5,312 bases of DNA. Origin: Sulfuriferula sp. (lineage in GTDB: Bacteria; Pseudomonadota; Gammaproteobacteria; Burkholderiales; Sulfuriferulaceae). The stretch covers positions 1-5,312 of the forward strand of contig DAICZK010000104.1 in NCBI GenBank assembly GCA_027311185.1. The letters run 5' to 3'. The position numbers were made by a program, and so were the translations under genes. Of this stretch, positions 1-5,312 are shown piece after piece (the first letter of the stretch is position 1; each line of letters starts with the position of its first letter). The notes below the pieces were generated by a model. The model saw only the letters and a program-made list of their open reading frames with translations, was not told the DNA's origin and searched no databases.

Positions 1-270
1 CAATCCCGCCACTTTGAGCTGGTGCGTCTGCACCGCTGATGAAAACGCCTGTTCCACCGCCTGGCCGAGCACTTCCTGGCGCACTTCGCCGCCATATTGC
101 TTGACGACCAAAGACATCGGCACTTTGCCCTGGCGAAAACCGTCGATTCGCGCAGTGCGCGCGATCCGTTTCAAGCGCTGGGCAATTTCAGATTCTATGG
201 CCCGTAATTCCACAGCCAGGTTGATGCGCCGTTCTAATGCAGTGAGTTGTTCGATATGAGCGTGTTGCAT
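1..270 (-). CDS. tig: Trigger factor, N-terminal ribosome-binding part (partial, runs off left edge)
   Basis: Trigger factor is the ribosome-associated chaperone and peptidyl-prolyl isomerase that meets nascent chains at the tunnel exit. The minus strand opens with ATG at 270 and stays open to base 1, giving 90 of the roughly 430 residues usual for the family. The visible part corresponds to the N-terminal ribosome-docking domain. It starts with the family-typical stretch around LERRINLAV (12-20), has the signature GFRQGKVP at 44-51, then KQYGGEVRQEVLG at 57-69. In E. coli the docking loop reads FRK; here it is FRQ. The start is supported by a Shine-Dalgarno AAGGA (277-281) six bases upstream. 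The PPIase and C-terminal domains lie outside the window. In proteobacteria tig usually precedes clpP-clpX, which would be further left. Identity is very secure from residue pattern and length of match. Confidence 0.95.
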   Translation of the reverse strand, partial: MQHAHIEQLTALERRINLAVELRAIESEIAQRLKRIARTARIDGFRQGKVPMSLVVKQYGGEVRQEVLGQAVEQAFSSAVQTHQLKVAGL

Positions 271-283
271 GAATTATCCTTGA

Positions 284-409
284 TCAGATTGGATGGATAA
301 CAGAAGGCGCACCACACAGGCGCGCCATTAATCCTGAAGTATATTTGCATAAAGATGTTACGCAAGGAGTGGATTTGCTTCCCGCGCTTCGCAACGCCGG
401 AATACGCAT
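284..409 (-). CDS. Possible 41-codon upstream ORF in the tig leader
   Basis: A minus-strand ORF runs from ATG at 409 to TGA at 284-286, giving 41 residues beginning MRIPALRSAG and ending APSVIHPI. AAGGAG (421-426) lies 11 bases before the ATG, a slightly long but workable spacing. The stop falls 13 bases before the tig start, with the tig Shine-Dalgarno between them, a layout that would permit translational coupling. The product has three cysteines, no clear membrane segment and no domain I recognise. Both its Shine-Dalgarno and its start codon lie in the potential stem-loop structure of the leader. An ORF this short can easily arise by chance, so this is a candidate and not a firm gene. Confidence 0.22.
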   Translation of the reverse strand: MRIPALRSAGSKSTPCVTSLCKYTSGLMARLCGAPSVIHPI

Positions 410-426
410 TCCAATCTCTACTCCTT
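362..426 (-). promoter_or_regulatory. Foldable tig leader: possible three-way RNA structure
   Basis: Complementary 7-base arms AAGGAGT (minus, 426-420) and ACTCCTT (370-364) enclose two short hairpins. One is a perfect GGAAT/ATTCC stem (399-403 with 408-412) with a four-base loop. The other is TTGC/GCAA (375-378 with 391-394). The GCAA at 362-365 could pair with 375-378 instead, so alternative folds exist. The element begins about six bases after the predicted transcription start and lies wholly in the tig leader. It matches no riboswitch class I recognise. This is seen as base pairing only; function is inferred. Confidence 0.25.
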
Positions 427-438
427 CCAACATATTGT

Positions 439-467
439 ATTATAAAGAATTTGTAGTGAGTCAGGGC
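439..467 (-). promoter_or_regulatory. Candidate tig promoter
   Basis: On the minus strand a perfect TATAAT lies at 439-444. It would start transcription near 432 and give a tig leader of about 160 nt. The -35 region (about 461-467) is poor, reading around GCCCTG/CCTGAC, so an activator or another start is possible. A second, weaker pair (TTGCGT, 16-base spacer, TATACT at 338-343) lies closer to tig. Both calls rest on hexamer matching only. Confidence 0.35.
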
Positions 468-538
468 GGTTACCGAGAAAATTCCAGCACATCCGGTTTC
501 TAAATGCGGTTAAAGCATACCACGAAACGGAGCGGTTA
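466..538. repeat. Three direct copies of GCGGTTA
   Basis: The heptamer GCGGTTA occurs on the plus strand at 466-472, 506-512 and 532-538, with starts spaced 40 and 26 bases apart. The first copy overlaps the -35 region of the candidate tig promoter and the other two lie upstream of it. Such a layout could be a regulator-binding cluster, but the copies are short and unevenly spaced. Confidence 0.3.
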
Positions 539-686
539 GAATGCAAATCCGATCTGCCCGGGAACTTTGGATCACCAGCGCACGCGTCGGCATCGGCGTC
601 TCGCGTGCCGCCCTCATCAGTCTGTCACGATGGCGCTTCTCGATAGAGACGAGCATGTCGCCCTGCGCCGATCCGCTTCAGCGCGC

Positions 687-2600
687 TTAATCCGCGCCGA
701 CAGGCTGCGCCGCCAGACGAGAGAAGTTCGCCAGCGCCTCAACCATTCGCCCCACCGCCCTTGGCCAGTCTTTCCCCGCCGTCTGGCGGAACAGACGTAG
801 CGCACCGGGATACCAGGGAGAGTCTTCGCGCGCCATAAGCCAACGCCAGTCCGTGCCTATCGCCGGCAACAGGACCCAGCATGGTGTTCCAAGCGCGCCA
901 GCCAGATGCGCGATGCCGGTATCGACGCAAATCACCAGATCGAGCTGCGACACGATGGCGGCGGCATCGGAAAAATCCTCAATGCGTGAGCCAAGGTGTA
1001 GCAACGGCTGTCCGGCGGGCGGATCGGCCGCTTCGTCCTCACCCTGGCCTTTTTGCAGGCTGACGAAGGTAACCCCGGGCACCGACCACAGCGGAGCCAA
1101 TTGCGCCAACCCGGAGAGCGACCTGTTTGCATCGTTTTTGTGCGTCGCCGATCCTTTCCACACCAGACCGACTTTAACGCCGCTGGCAGGCAACCGATCA
1201 GACCAGGAACGCTGCTTGGTCTTATCTGCGGCAAGATAGGGCAGCGCGCTCGGGATAGTGGCGAGGTCGGTGGCGAAACGCAGGGGCAGGCTCATCTGGA
1301 ATTCCCAAAAATCATGCGCCGCGAGCTCCTGCGCTTCAGTTTCGTCTATCACCGCGTCGACACCCGGCACGGAGTGGAAGAGCGCCTTCAGCGGCACCTT
1401 GCAAACCACGGTAACACGCGCAGCGCCTGCCGATTTCAGCAGCGACACATACCGCATGCTCTGAATTTCGTCGCCCATCCCCTGCTCCGGCCAGATAACG
1501 ATCGATTTGCCGCGCACGTCCTCGCCCTGCCAGCGCGGAAATGATAATGCCGGAATTTCGGTAGTGCGCTGGGTTTTATTCTTGTCGAAACGCGCTTCGT
1601 AGCACTGCCACCCCTCCTCGAAATATCCGCGATGGAGCAGCGCGAGCGCAAGATTAAATCGCGCGTCGGCGAAATCCGGTTTGACCTGGAGCGCCTGCCG
1701 GTAGCTGGTAATAGCCTCGTCTGACCGATCGTGTGCCTGCAGCGCCACCCCCAGATTGATGTGTGCATCGACATAGTCCGGCTCGATCGAAAGCGCCTGC
1801 TGATAACTGGCAATGGCGTCCTCGGCTCGCCCTTGTGCCTGTAACGCCACGCCCAGATTACTGTGCGCCTTGACGTAATCCGGCTTGATCGAAAGCGCCT
1901 GACGATAACTGGCAATCGCTTCGTCTGGCCGACCTTGCGCCTCCAGCGCCACCCCCAGATTACTGTGCGCCTCGGCGTAATCAGGCTTGATCGAGAGCGC
2001 CTGACGATAGCAGGCTATCGCTTCGCCCGTTCGATGTAGCGCCTGCAACGCGAGGCCGAGATTGCTGTACGCCTCGGCATAATCGGGTTTGATCTGTAGT
2101 GCCTGCCGATAACAGGCGACGGCTTCGTCGAGTCGCCCCAATACCTGAAGCACAACCCCCAGATTGGGATAAACCTCGATATAATCGGGCTTGAGAACCA
2201 GCGCCTGACGATAACAGACCGCCGCTTCTTCCGCCCGCGTCCGCGCTTGAAGCACGACGCCCAGATTATAATAATAACTGTGTTCGGCTGGCCTGACCTC
2301 AATGGCTCTGGCAATAAAACCAAGCGCGCGATCCGCATCGCCGCGCTGATGAGCGACGAGACCGGACAAATTAAGCGCGTCGGCGTGATCTGGCTGCACT
2401 TGCAGAATTTGCCCGTAGAGCGTGTCCGCTTGCGCCAGACTCCCGGCCTGATGGTGGGCAATGGCTTGTTGCAGCATCGCAGGCAAATCGACGCGGGAAC
2501 GCGGATTCGACGCCGCGCCGGGAGCCTTGCGTTCGCAACAGAGCTTGTATTTTTTCCCGCTGCCGCAGGGGCAAGGGTCGTTACGGCTGATTTTATTCAA
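687..2600 (-). CDS. SEC-C / TPR-repeat protein with C-terminal GT9-like glycosyltransferase domain
   Basis: Three modules are visible in this 637-residue protein (numbered from TTG at 2600). Residues 3-22 form a SEC-C motif, CPCGSGKKYKLCC, with cysteines at 10, 12, 21 and 22 in the C-x-C-x8-C-C zinc-binding spacing. Residues 39-310 are eight consecutive 34-residue TPRs, most with the NLGVALQAxGR...AIASYRQALxIKPDY pattern, plus a partial ninth to about 338. Residues about 365 to 630 resemble GT9/GT-B glycosyltransferases: PEQGMGDEIQ (Asp377, where heptosyltransferases have their conserved GD), VWKG at 480-483, and VDTGIAHLAGALG from 559. Inference: a soluble transferase that uses TPRs to hold a protein or glycan acceptor; donor and acceptor are unknown. 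TTG at 2600 gives the family-like start MNKISRNDPCPCGSGKKYK; an in-frame TTG at 2615 is the only alternative upstream, because a TGA sits directly before it. Neither has a strong Shine-Dalgarno. It lies 65 bases downstream of the permease gene on the same strand. Confidence 0.85.
   Translation of the reverse strand: MNKISRNDPCPCGSGKKYKLCCERKAPGAASNPRSRVDLPAMLQQAIAHHQAGSLAQADTLYGQILQVQPDHADALNLSGLVAHQRGDADRALGFIARAIEVRPAEHSYYYNLGVVLQARTRAEEAAVCYRQALVLKPDYIEVYPNLGVVLQVLGRLDEAVACYRQALQIKPDYAEAYSNLGLALQALHRTGEAIACYRQALSIKPDYAEAHSNLGVALEAQGRPDEAIASYRQALSIKPDYVKAHSNLGVALQAQGRAEDAIASYQQALSIEPDYVDAHINLGVALQAHDRSDEAITSYRQALQVKPDFADARFNLALALLHRGYFEEGWQCYEARFDKNKTQRTTEIPALSFPRWQGEDVRGKSIVIWPEQGMGDEIQSMRYVSLLKSAGAARVTVVCKVPLKALFHSVPGVDAVIDETEAQELAAHDFWEFQMSLPLRFATDLATIPSALPYLAADKTKQRSWSDRLPASGVKVGLVWKGSATHKNDANRSLSGLAQLAPLWSVPGVTFVSLQKGQGEDEAADPPAGQPLLHLGSRIEDFSDAAAIVSQLDLVICVDTGIAHLAGALGTPCWVLLPAIGTDWRWLMAREDSPWYPGALRLFRQTAGKDWPRAVGRMVEALANFSRLAAQPVGAD
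1671..2282 (-). repeat. Tandem 102-bp TPR-coding repeats (six most regular units)
   Basis: The six central TPRs are encoded by consecutive 102-base units whose DNA as well as protein is visibly similar, with recurring strings such as GCGCCTG, CAGATTA and GGCTTGATCGA. Units around 1750-2080 are the most alike. Similarity at the DNA level suggests growth by unit duplication or ongoing homogenisation, and repeat number could differ between strains. The flanking TPRs (towards 2486 and 1587) are more diverged. Confidence 0.8.
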
Positions 2601-2665
2601 GGCACACTCGCGCAATCAACGATGTCCGAATTCCACACTCGAGGCCTTTCGATTTTTCTTTGGCA

Positions 2666-3721
2666 TCAAAATACCATCATCGCGACCAGGCCAGCGACAA
2701 CGCCTGATAGCGCTACACCCGAGGCGATCACGAGACGGATGCGCAGACTGAAGACGCGGCCTAGCATAACCAGCGAAGGCAGGCTGACTGCGGGCAGCGT
2801 CATGATCAGCGCCCCGGCCGGACCAGCCCCCATGCCCAATACGAACATCGCCTGCACGATGGGCACCTCTCCCGCAGTAGGAATGACGAACAGCGTGCCG
2901 GCAAGCGCCATCGCAACAATCCAGCCGATACCATCATGCGCGCCTAGCCCAGGAAATAGCCATATCCTGACAGCCCCGAGCAACAGCACGAGAACGACGT
3001 ATTCGGGAAGGAGCCTGATAGCCAGAGTCAGGAACTCTCTCGCCCAGCGAGTCAAAAAGCTGCCGGTCAAAGGTTCAGCATCAGGAGTCAATCCCGGGTC
3101 GACGGCAACAGTTTCGGTCTCGCGCGCGTTGACATAATATTCCGCCAGATAAGCAATCCCGAGCACCATCGCAACGCCGAACACAATCCTGAAGACGACC
3201 CAATGCCATCCCAGCACAAAGCCCATGAACACCAATGTCGCCGGATTCAGCACCGGGTTCGCCATCCACCAGGACACCGCACTGCCGACCGATGCGCGAT
3301 TTTGCCGCATGCCGACAGCAACTGGCGCGGCACAACAGGTACACATCATGCATGGAATGGCGAAAAGACTGCTCAGAGCAAAGCTTCTGAAGCCCAGACA
3401 ACCCAGCGCCGCGCCCACCCACCGGCTCGGCAGCAGCACCTTGATACCGGAACCCAGAACCAGACACAGCACCAGCGCCTGCCAGATCGATTTCCCATAA
3501 GCAATGGCATAGTCTACCGCCGCGCTCCACGACGCGGGGGGCGCAGAAGCGGATTTCCCGGAGAGAATCGAATCGCCTATAGCGTGATGGCTCTGCGCGA
3601 AAAACGCCTTGACATAGTAGGGCACCCATTTGACATAGGCGAATCCGATGACGGCCACAAGGGTAAAGATCACCACCCCGATCAAAACCGGCAGGGACTT
3701 TTCTTTCAATCCGGCTCGCAC
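2666..3721 (-). CDS. ArsP_1-type (UPF0718/DUF318) inner-membrane permease
   Basis: A 351-residue, strongly hydrophobic protein with about eight to nine membrane segments. The first is at roughly 11-30, then two to five in 79-194, a charged loop at 195-230, and the rest in 233-350. Family hallmarks appear twice. The first half has IPCMMCTCCAAPVAVGM (122-138) followed by ANPVLNPATLVFM (154-166). The second half has IPTAGEVPIVQAM (280-292) followed by LPAVSLPSLVML (309-320). The first copy carries Cys124, 127, 129 and 130; the second has none. Members of this permease family include ArsP, an exporter of trivalent organoarsenicals, but most are uncharacterised, so the substrate here is not assigned. 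No arsR, arsM or other ars gene is visible nearby. The start is GTG at 3721, chosen for AGGAG (3728-3732) six bases upstream. It lies between tRNA-Leu and the TPR-glycosyltransferase gene, all on one strand. Confidence 0.85.
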   Translation of the reverse strand: MRAGLKEKSLPVLIGVVIFTLVAVIGFAYVKWVPYYVKAFFAQSHHAIGDSILSGKSASAPPASWSAAVDYAIAYGKSIWQALVLCLVLGSGIKVLLPSRWVGAALGCLGFRSFALSSLFAIPCMMCTCCAAPVAVGMRQNRASVGSAVSWWMANPVLNPATLVFMGFVLGWHWVVFRIVFGVAMVLGIAYLAEYYVNARETETVAVDPGLTPDAEPLTGSFLTRWAREFLTLAIRLLPEYVVLVLLLGAVRIWLFPGLGAHDGIGWIVAMALAGTLFVIPTAGEVPIVQAMFVLGMGAGPAGALIMTLPAVSLPSLVMLGRVFSLRIRLVIASGVALSGVVAGLVAMMVF

Positions 3722-3727
3722 AGGAAA

Positions 3728-3732
3728 CTCCT
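3728..3732 (-). promoter_or_regulatory. Shine-Dalgarno AGGAG fixing the GTG start of the permease
   Basis: AGGAG on the minus strand sits six bases before GTG at 3721. It is the strongest ribosome-binding site in the window and supports a non-ATG start for the permease gene. Confidence 0.75.
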
Positions 3733-3762
3733 CGCTTTAAGGCAGTCATGGAATAATCGAAT

Positions 3763-3784
3763 CGGTTCAAATCATATCGAACCG
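3763..3784. repeat. Small inverted repeat upstream of the permease gene
   Basis: CGGTTC (3763-3768) and GAACCG (3779-3784) form a 6-bp stem with a 10-base loop. ATCGAA also recurs directly here (3756-3761 and 3775-3780). It lies between tRNA-Leu and the permease gene and lacks a following T-run in the minus direction. An operator is more plausible than a terminator, but the evidence is slight. Confidence 0.25.
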
Positions 3785-3833
3785 CAGGCCGATTTCACTC
3801 GAACCATAACAATATAAAGTCATCTTAACCCAT

Positions 3834-3912
<79 letters not shown>

Positions 3913-3918
<6 letters not shown>

Positions 3919-3940
3919 AAGCCGTCTAGTGTAATATAAT
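3913..3940 (+). promoter_or_regulatory. Candidate hpnCD promoter
   Basis: A perfect TATAAT lies at 3935-3940 on the plus strand, predicting a start near 3947 and a leader of about 55 nt to hpnC. The best -35 at workable spacing is TTTCGC (3913-3918, 16-base spacer), which is poor and lies inside the first bases of the tRNA gene. The -10 is directly beside the opposing -10 of the tRNA promoter. Confidence 0.4.
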
Positions 3941-3957
3941 TGGGTCGTTACTGTCAG
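3928..3957 (-). promoter_or_regulatory. Candidate promoter of tRNA-Leu
   Basis: On the minus strand CTGACA (3952-3957) is followed after 18 bases by TACACT (3928-3933), matching the sigma-70 -35 at five of six and the -10 at four of six positions. Transcription would start a few bases before the mature tRNA 5' end at 3918. The short stretch after the -10 (AGACGGC) is fairly GC-rich, as in growth-rate-controlled stable RNA promoters; that regulation is inference. Confidence 0.45.
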
Positions 3958-4001
3958 CAGCAATTCCTAGCTCGCGGTAAAATTTTTCCGTTCACACCCA
4001 A

Positions 4002-4820
4002 ATGTCCATGGCTACCGACCACTACGAAAATTTTCCCGTTGCATCCATTCTGCTCCCCCGCCGATTGCGACGCGCTACGGCAATTGTTTACCGTTTTGCG
4101 CGCAGTGCGGACGATATCGCCGACGAGGGCGATGCGAGCCCCGAGCAGCGCCTGGCCGCGCTCGATGCGTACCGCCAGGAACTGTCACTCATCGCGCAAC
4201 ACGCTGCGCCGCAGACGCCGCTGTTTCGCGAACTGGCGGTAGTCATCGCGCGACACGATTTGCCCCTGCAGGCATTTTACGATTTGCTCGATGCGTTTTC
4301 CCAGGATGTAGTCAAGACGCGCTATGCCAACTTCGGCGAAGTCATGGACTACTGCAAGAAATCCGCCAACCCGGTAGGCCGTCTGATGTTGGCATTGTAC
4401 GGCGAAGAAGACCCCCGTAGCCTCACCTATTCTGACGCCATTTGCTCGGCCCTGCAGATCATTAATTTCCTGCAGGACATTGCCATCGATTACGACAAGC
4501 AGCGTATTTATCTGCCACAGGACGAACTGGCCAAACGCCAGATCGGCGAAGACCAGATTGCGCGCCGCGATACCGGCGGCATGTGGTCGCCATTCATGCT
4601 CGGGCAGATAGAGCGTGCGCGCAAGCTGTTGCAGGCCGGCGCGCCTCTGGGCAAAGTACTCAAAGGGCGGATCGGGCTGGAGTTGCGCATGATCATCATG
4701 GGCGGCGCGACGATATTGGAGAAACTGCATCAAAGCAAAGGCGACATTTATACGCAGCGCCCCGTGCTCACGCCGCGCGACTGGGTTAAAATGCTCTACC
4801 GTGCGATACGCGCCAAATAG
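4002..4820 (+). CDS. hpnC: Hydroxysqualene synthase HpnC (squalene/phytoene synthase family)
   Basis: HpnC converts presqualene diphosphate to hydroxysqualene, the second step of the bacterial HpnD-HpnC-HpnE route to squalene for hopanoids. The 272-residue product has the typical opening HYENFPVASILLPRRLRRA (7-25), then the first aspartate-rich motif DDIADE at 37-42. The second is NFLQDIAIDYDKQRIYLP from 155 with Asp159 and Asp163. The NF-x-QD-x-AID form of this motif is characteristic of HpnC and differs from the RDVGED form usual in HpnD. Both Mg-diphosphate-binding motifs are intact and the length is normal for the family. The start is ATG 4002 or ATG 4008 (MSMATDH); neither has a clear Shine-Dalgarno, and a TAA at 3978 excludes anything much longer. 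It is followed by hpnD after eight bases, indicating one operon. The family also contains phytoene and dehydrosqualene synthases, but the sequence form plus adjacent hpnD favours HpnC. Confidence 0.92.
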   Translation: MSMATDHYENFPVASILLPRRLRRATAIVYRFARSADDIADEGDASPEQRLAALDAYRQELSLIAQHAAPQTPLFRELAVVIARHDLPLQAFYDLLDAFSQDVVKTRYANFGEVMDYCKKSANPVGRLMLALYGEEDPRSLTYSDAICSALQIINFLQDIAIDYDKQRIYLPQDELAKRQIGEDQIARRDTGGMWSPFMLGQIERARKLLQAGAPLGKVLKGRIGLELRMIIMGGATILEKLHQSKGDIYTQRPVLTPRDWVKMLYRAIRAK

Positions 4821-4822
4821 GA
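4819..4822 (+). promoter_or_regulatory. Shine-Dalgarno AGGA fixing the TTG start of hpnD
   Basis: AGGA overlaps the hpnC TAG stop (4818-4820) and sits six bases before TTG at 4829. There is no in-frame ATG nearby that would preserve the conserved N-terminus, so a TTG start with coupling to hpnC termination is the best reading. Confidence 0.65.
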
Positions 4823-4828
4823 CTAGCC

Positions 4829-5312
4829 TTGGATCCCAATCAATATTGCCAGGATAAAGCTGCCGCAAGCGGCTCCAGCTTTTACTACAGCTTTCTCTTC
4901 CTGCCGCCGCAGCAGCGGCGCGCCATTATCGCGCTGTACGCCTTTTGCCGCGAAGTCGATGACATCGTCGACGAATGCAGCGACGACCAGATCGCGCAGA
5001 CCAAGCTAAACTGGTGGCGGCAAGAGATCGCCGAACTCTACCAGGGCCAGCCGCATCATCCGGTCAGTCACGCGCTAGCACCCGTGATCCGCGACTTCAA
5101 CCTGCCTGAGGAGCAATTGCTCGAAATCATCGACGGCATGGAAATGGACTTGAGTCTGCACCGCTACGAGGATTTCAAGTCCCTGCGCCTCTACTGCCAC
5201 CGCGTCGCGGGCATAGTCGGCGAACTTTCAGCGACGATTTTCGGCTATAGCGACCGCATCACCTTGCGCTACGCTACCGATCTGGGATTTGCGTTCCAGC
5301 TCACCAATATCA
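4829..5312 (+). CDS. hpnD: Presqualene diphosphate synthase HpnD (partial, runs off right edge)
   Basis: HpnD condenses two farnesyl diphosphates to presqualene diphosphate, feeding HpnC. The frame from TTG 4829 is open to the window end, giving 161 of roughly 280 residues. Diagnostic stretches are SGSSFYYSFLFLPP (14-27), ALYAFCREVDDIVDE (35-49) containing the first aspartate-rich motif D44-D45-x-x-D48-E49, NWWRQEIAELYQGQP from about 60, and IIDGMEMDLSLHRY, the IDGMEMDL block being typical of HpnD. The sequence stops at GFAFQLTNI, just before the expected second motif (RDVGED), so its integrity cannot be judged. The start is the TTG served by AGGA overlapping the hpnC stop; the resulting N-terminus DPNQYCQDKAAASGSS matches the family. 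It is in an operon with hpnC; hpnE is expected next. Confidence 0.93.
   Translation, partial: MDPNQYCQDKAAASGSSFYYSFLFLPPQQRRAIIALYAFCREVDDIVDECSDDQIAQTKLNWWRQEIAELYQGQPHHPVSHALAPVIRDFNLPEEQLLEIIDGMEMDLSLHRYEDFKSLRLYCHRVAGIVGELSATIFGYSDRITLRYATDLGFAFQLTNI

Larger units (their letters stand above)
271..686. other. Intergenic region between the TPR-glycosyltransferase gene and tig
   Basis: This stretch has no confident protein gene. Its left half (271-445) is AT-richer and looks regulatory: tig Shine-Dalgarno, candidate leader ORF, pairing arms and a TATAAT. The right half (540-686) is GC-rich and holds only weak, mutually overlapping short ORFs on both strands. A 7-bp inverted repeat (GCACGCG at 580-586, CGCGTGC at 602-608) has a 15-base loop and no T-run on either side, so it is not a convincing terminator. 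No clear rho-independent terminator follows the TPR gene, which ends at 687. Confidence 0.55.

Noticed and set aside
1..15. Near match of CAATCCCGCCACTTT to the tRNA 5' region at 3901-3915, considered as an attachment-site repeat
   Set aside because: It lies within conserved trigger factor coding sequence, matches the wrong (5') end of the tRNA for usual integration, and has no integrase nearby. Coincidence is most likely.
580..608. Inverted repeat GCACGCG/CGCGTGC as a terminator for the TPR gene
   Set aside because: The loop is 15 bases and no T-run follows on the minus strand.
541..690. 49-codon plus-strand ORF (ATG 541, TAA 688-690) preceded by GGAG
   Set aside because: It has a plausible Shine-Dalgarno but no recognisable product. 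It converges end-to-end with the TPR gene, and an equally long minus-strand ORF (510-656) overlaps it, so chance is the simplest explanation.
2247..3137. 296-codon plus-strand ORF spanning the permease and TPR genes
   Set aside because: It lies antisense across two well-supported genes and their junction and has no recognisable domain. It is explained by GC-rich codon structure on the other strand.
3796..3804. Copy of GGTTCGAGT (minus strand) downstream of tRNA-Leu, considered as a tRNA remnant
   Set aside because: Only nine bases of the T arm are shared and no acceptor or anticodon arm can be formed around it.
3203..3817. 204-codon plus-strand ORF
   Set aside because: It is antisense to the permease gene, with a low-complexity, His- and Gln-rich translation typical of a shadow frame.
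4185..4868. 227-codon minus-strand ORF
   Set aside because: It is antisense to hpnC, whose motifs and length are clear; the translation shows no coherent family pattern.

Overview
The window looks like the chromosome of a hopanoid-producing, Gram-negative proteobacterium, most likely a betaproteobacterium. The base composition is moderately GC-rich. The grounds are a trigger factor N-terminus of proteobacterial type, an hpnC-hpnD squalene-synthesis pair, and a tRNA-Leu a few kilobases from tig. I cannot name the genus from the sequence alone.

Layout, left to right. (1) Positions 1-270, minus strand: the first 90 codons of tig (trigger factor), which continues off the left edge. (2) Positions 271-686: about 416 bases with no confident gene. 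This stretch holds a candidate tig promoter, a foldable leader with a possible 41-codon upstream ORF ending just before tig, and three copies of GCGGTTA. (3) Positions 687-2600, minus: a large protein joining a SEC-C zinc-binding motif, eight and a half TPR repeats and a C-terminal GT9/GT-B-like glycosyltransferase domain. (4) Positions 2666-3721, minus: an ArsP_1-type (UPF0718/DUF318) multi-pass permease with a cysteine cluster. (5) Positions 3834-3918, minus: a complete tRNA-Leu(UAG) with encoded CCA. (6) Positions 4002-4820 and 4829-5312, plus: hpnC followed eight bases later by hpnD, which runs off the right edge.

The right side is a clear metabolic unit. HpnD condenses two farnesyl diphosphates to presqualene diphosphate and HpnC turns that into hydroxysqualene. 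HpnE, presumably just beyond the window, would reduce it to squalene for hopanoid synthesis. The operon diverges from the tRNA gene, and the two candidate promoters overlap in the 83-base gap. The permease and the TPR-glycosyltransferase are co-oriented and 65 bases apart, so they may be co-transcribed, but no shared function is evident. The least familiar parts are the SEC-C/TPR/GT fusion and the tig leader. I saw no CRISPR array, transposase, integrase, toxin-antitoxin pair or obvious defence system.
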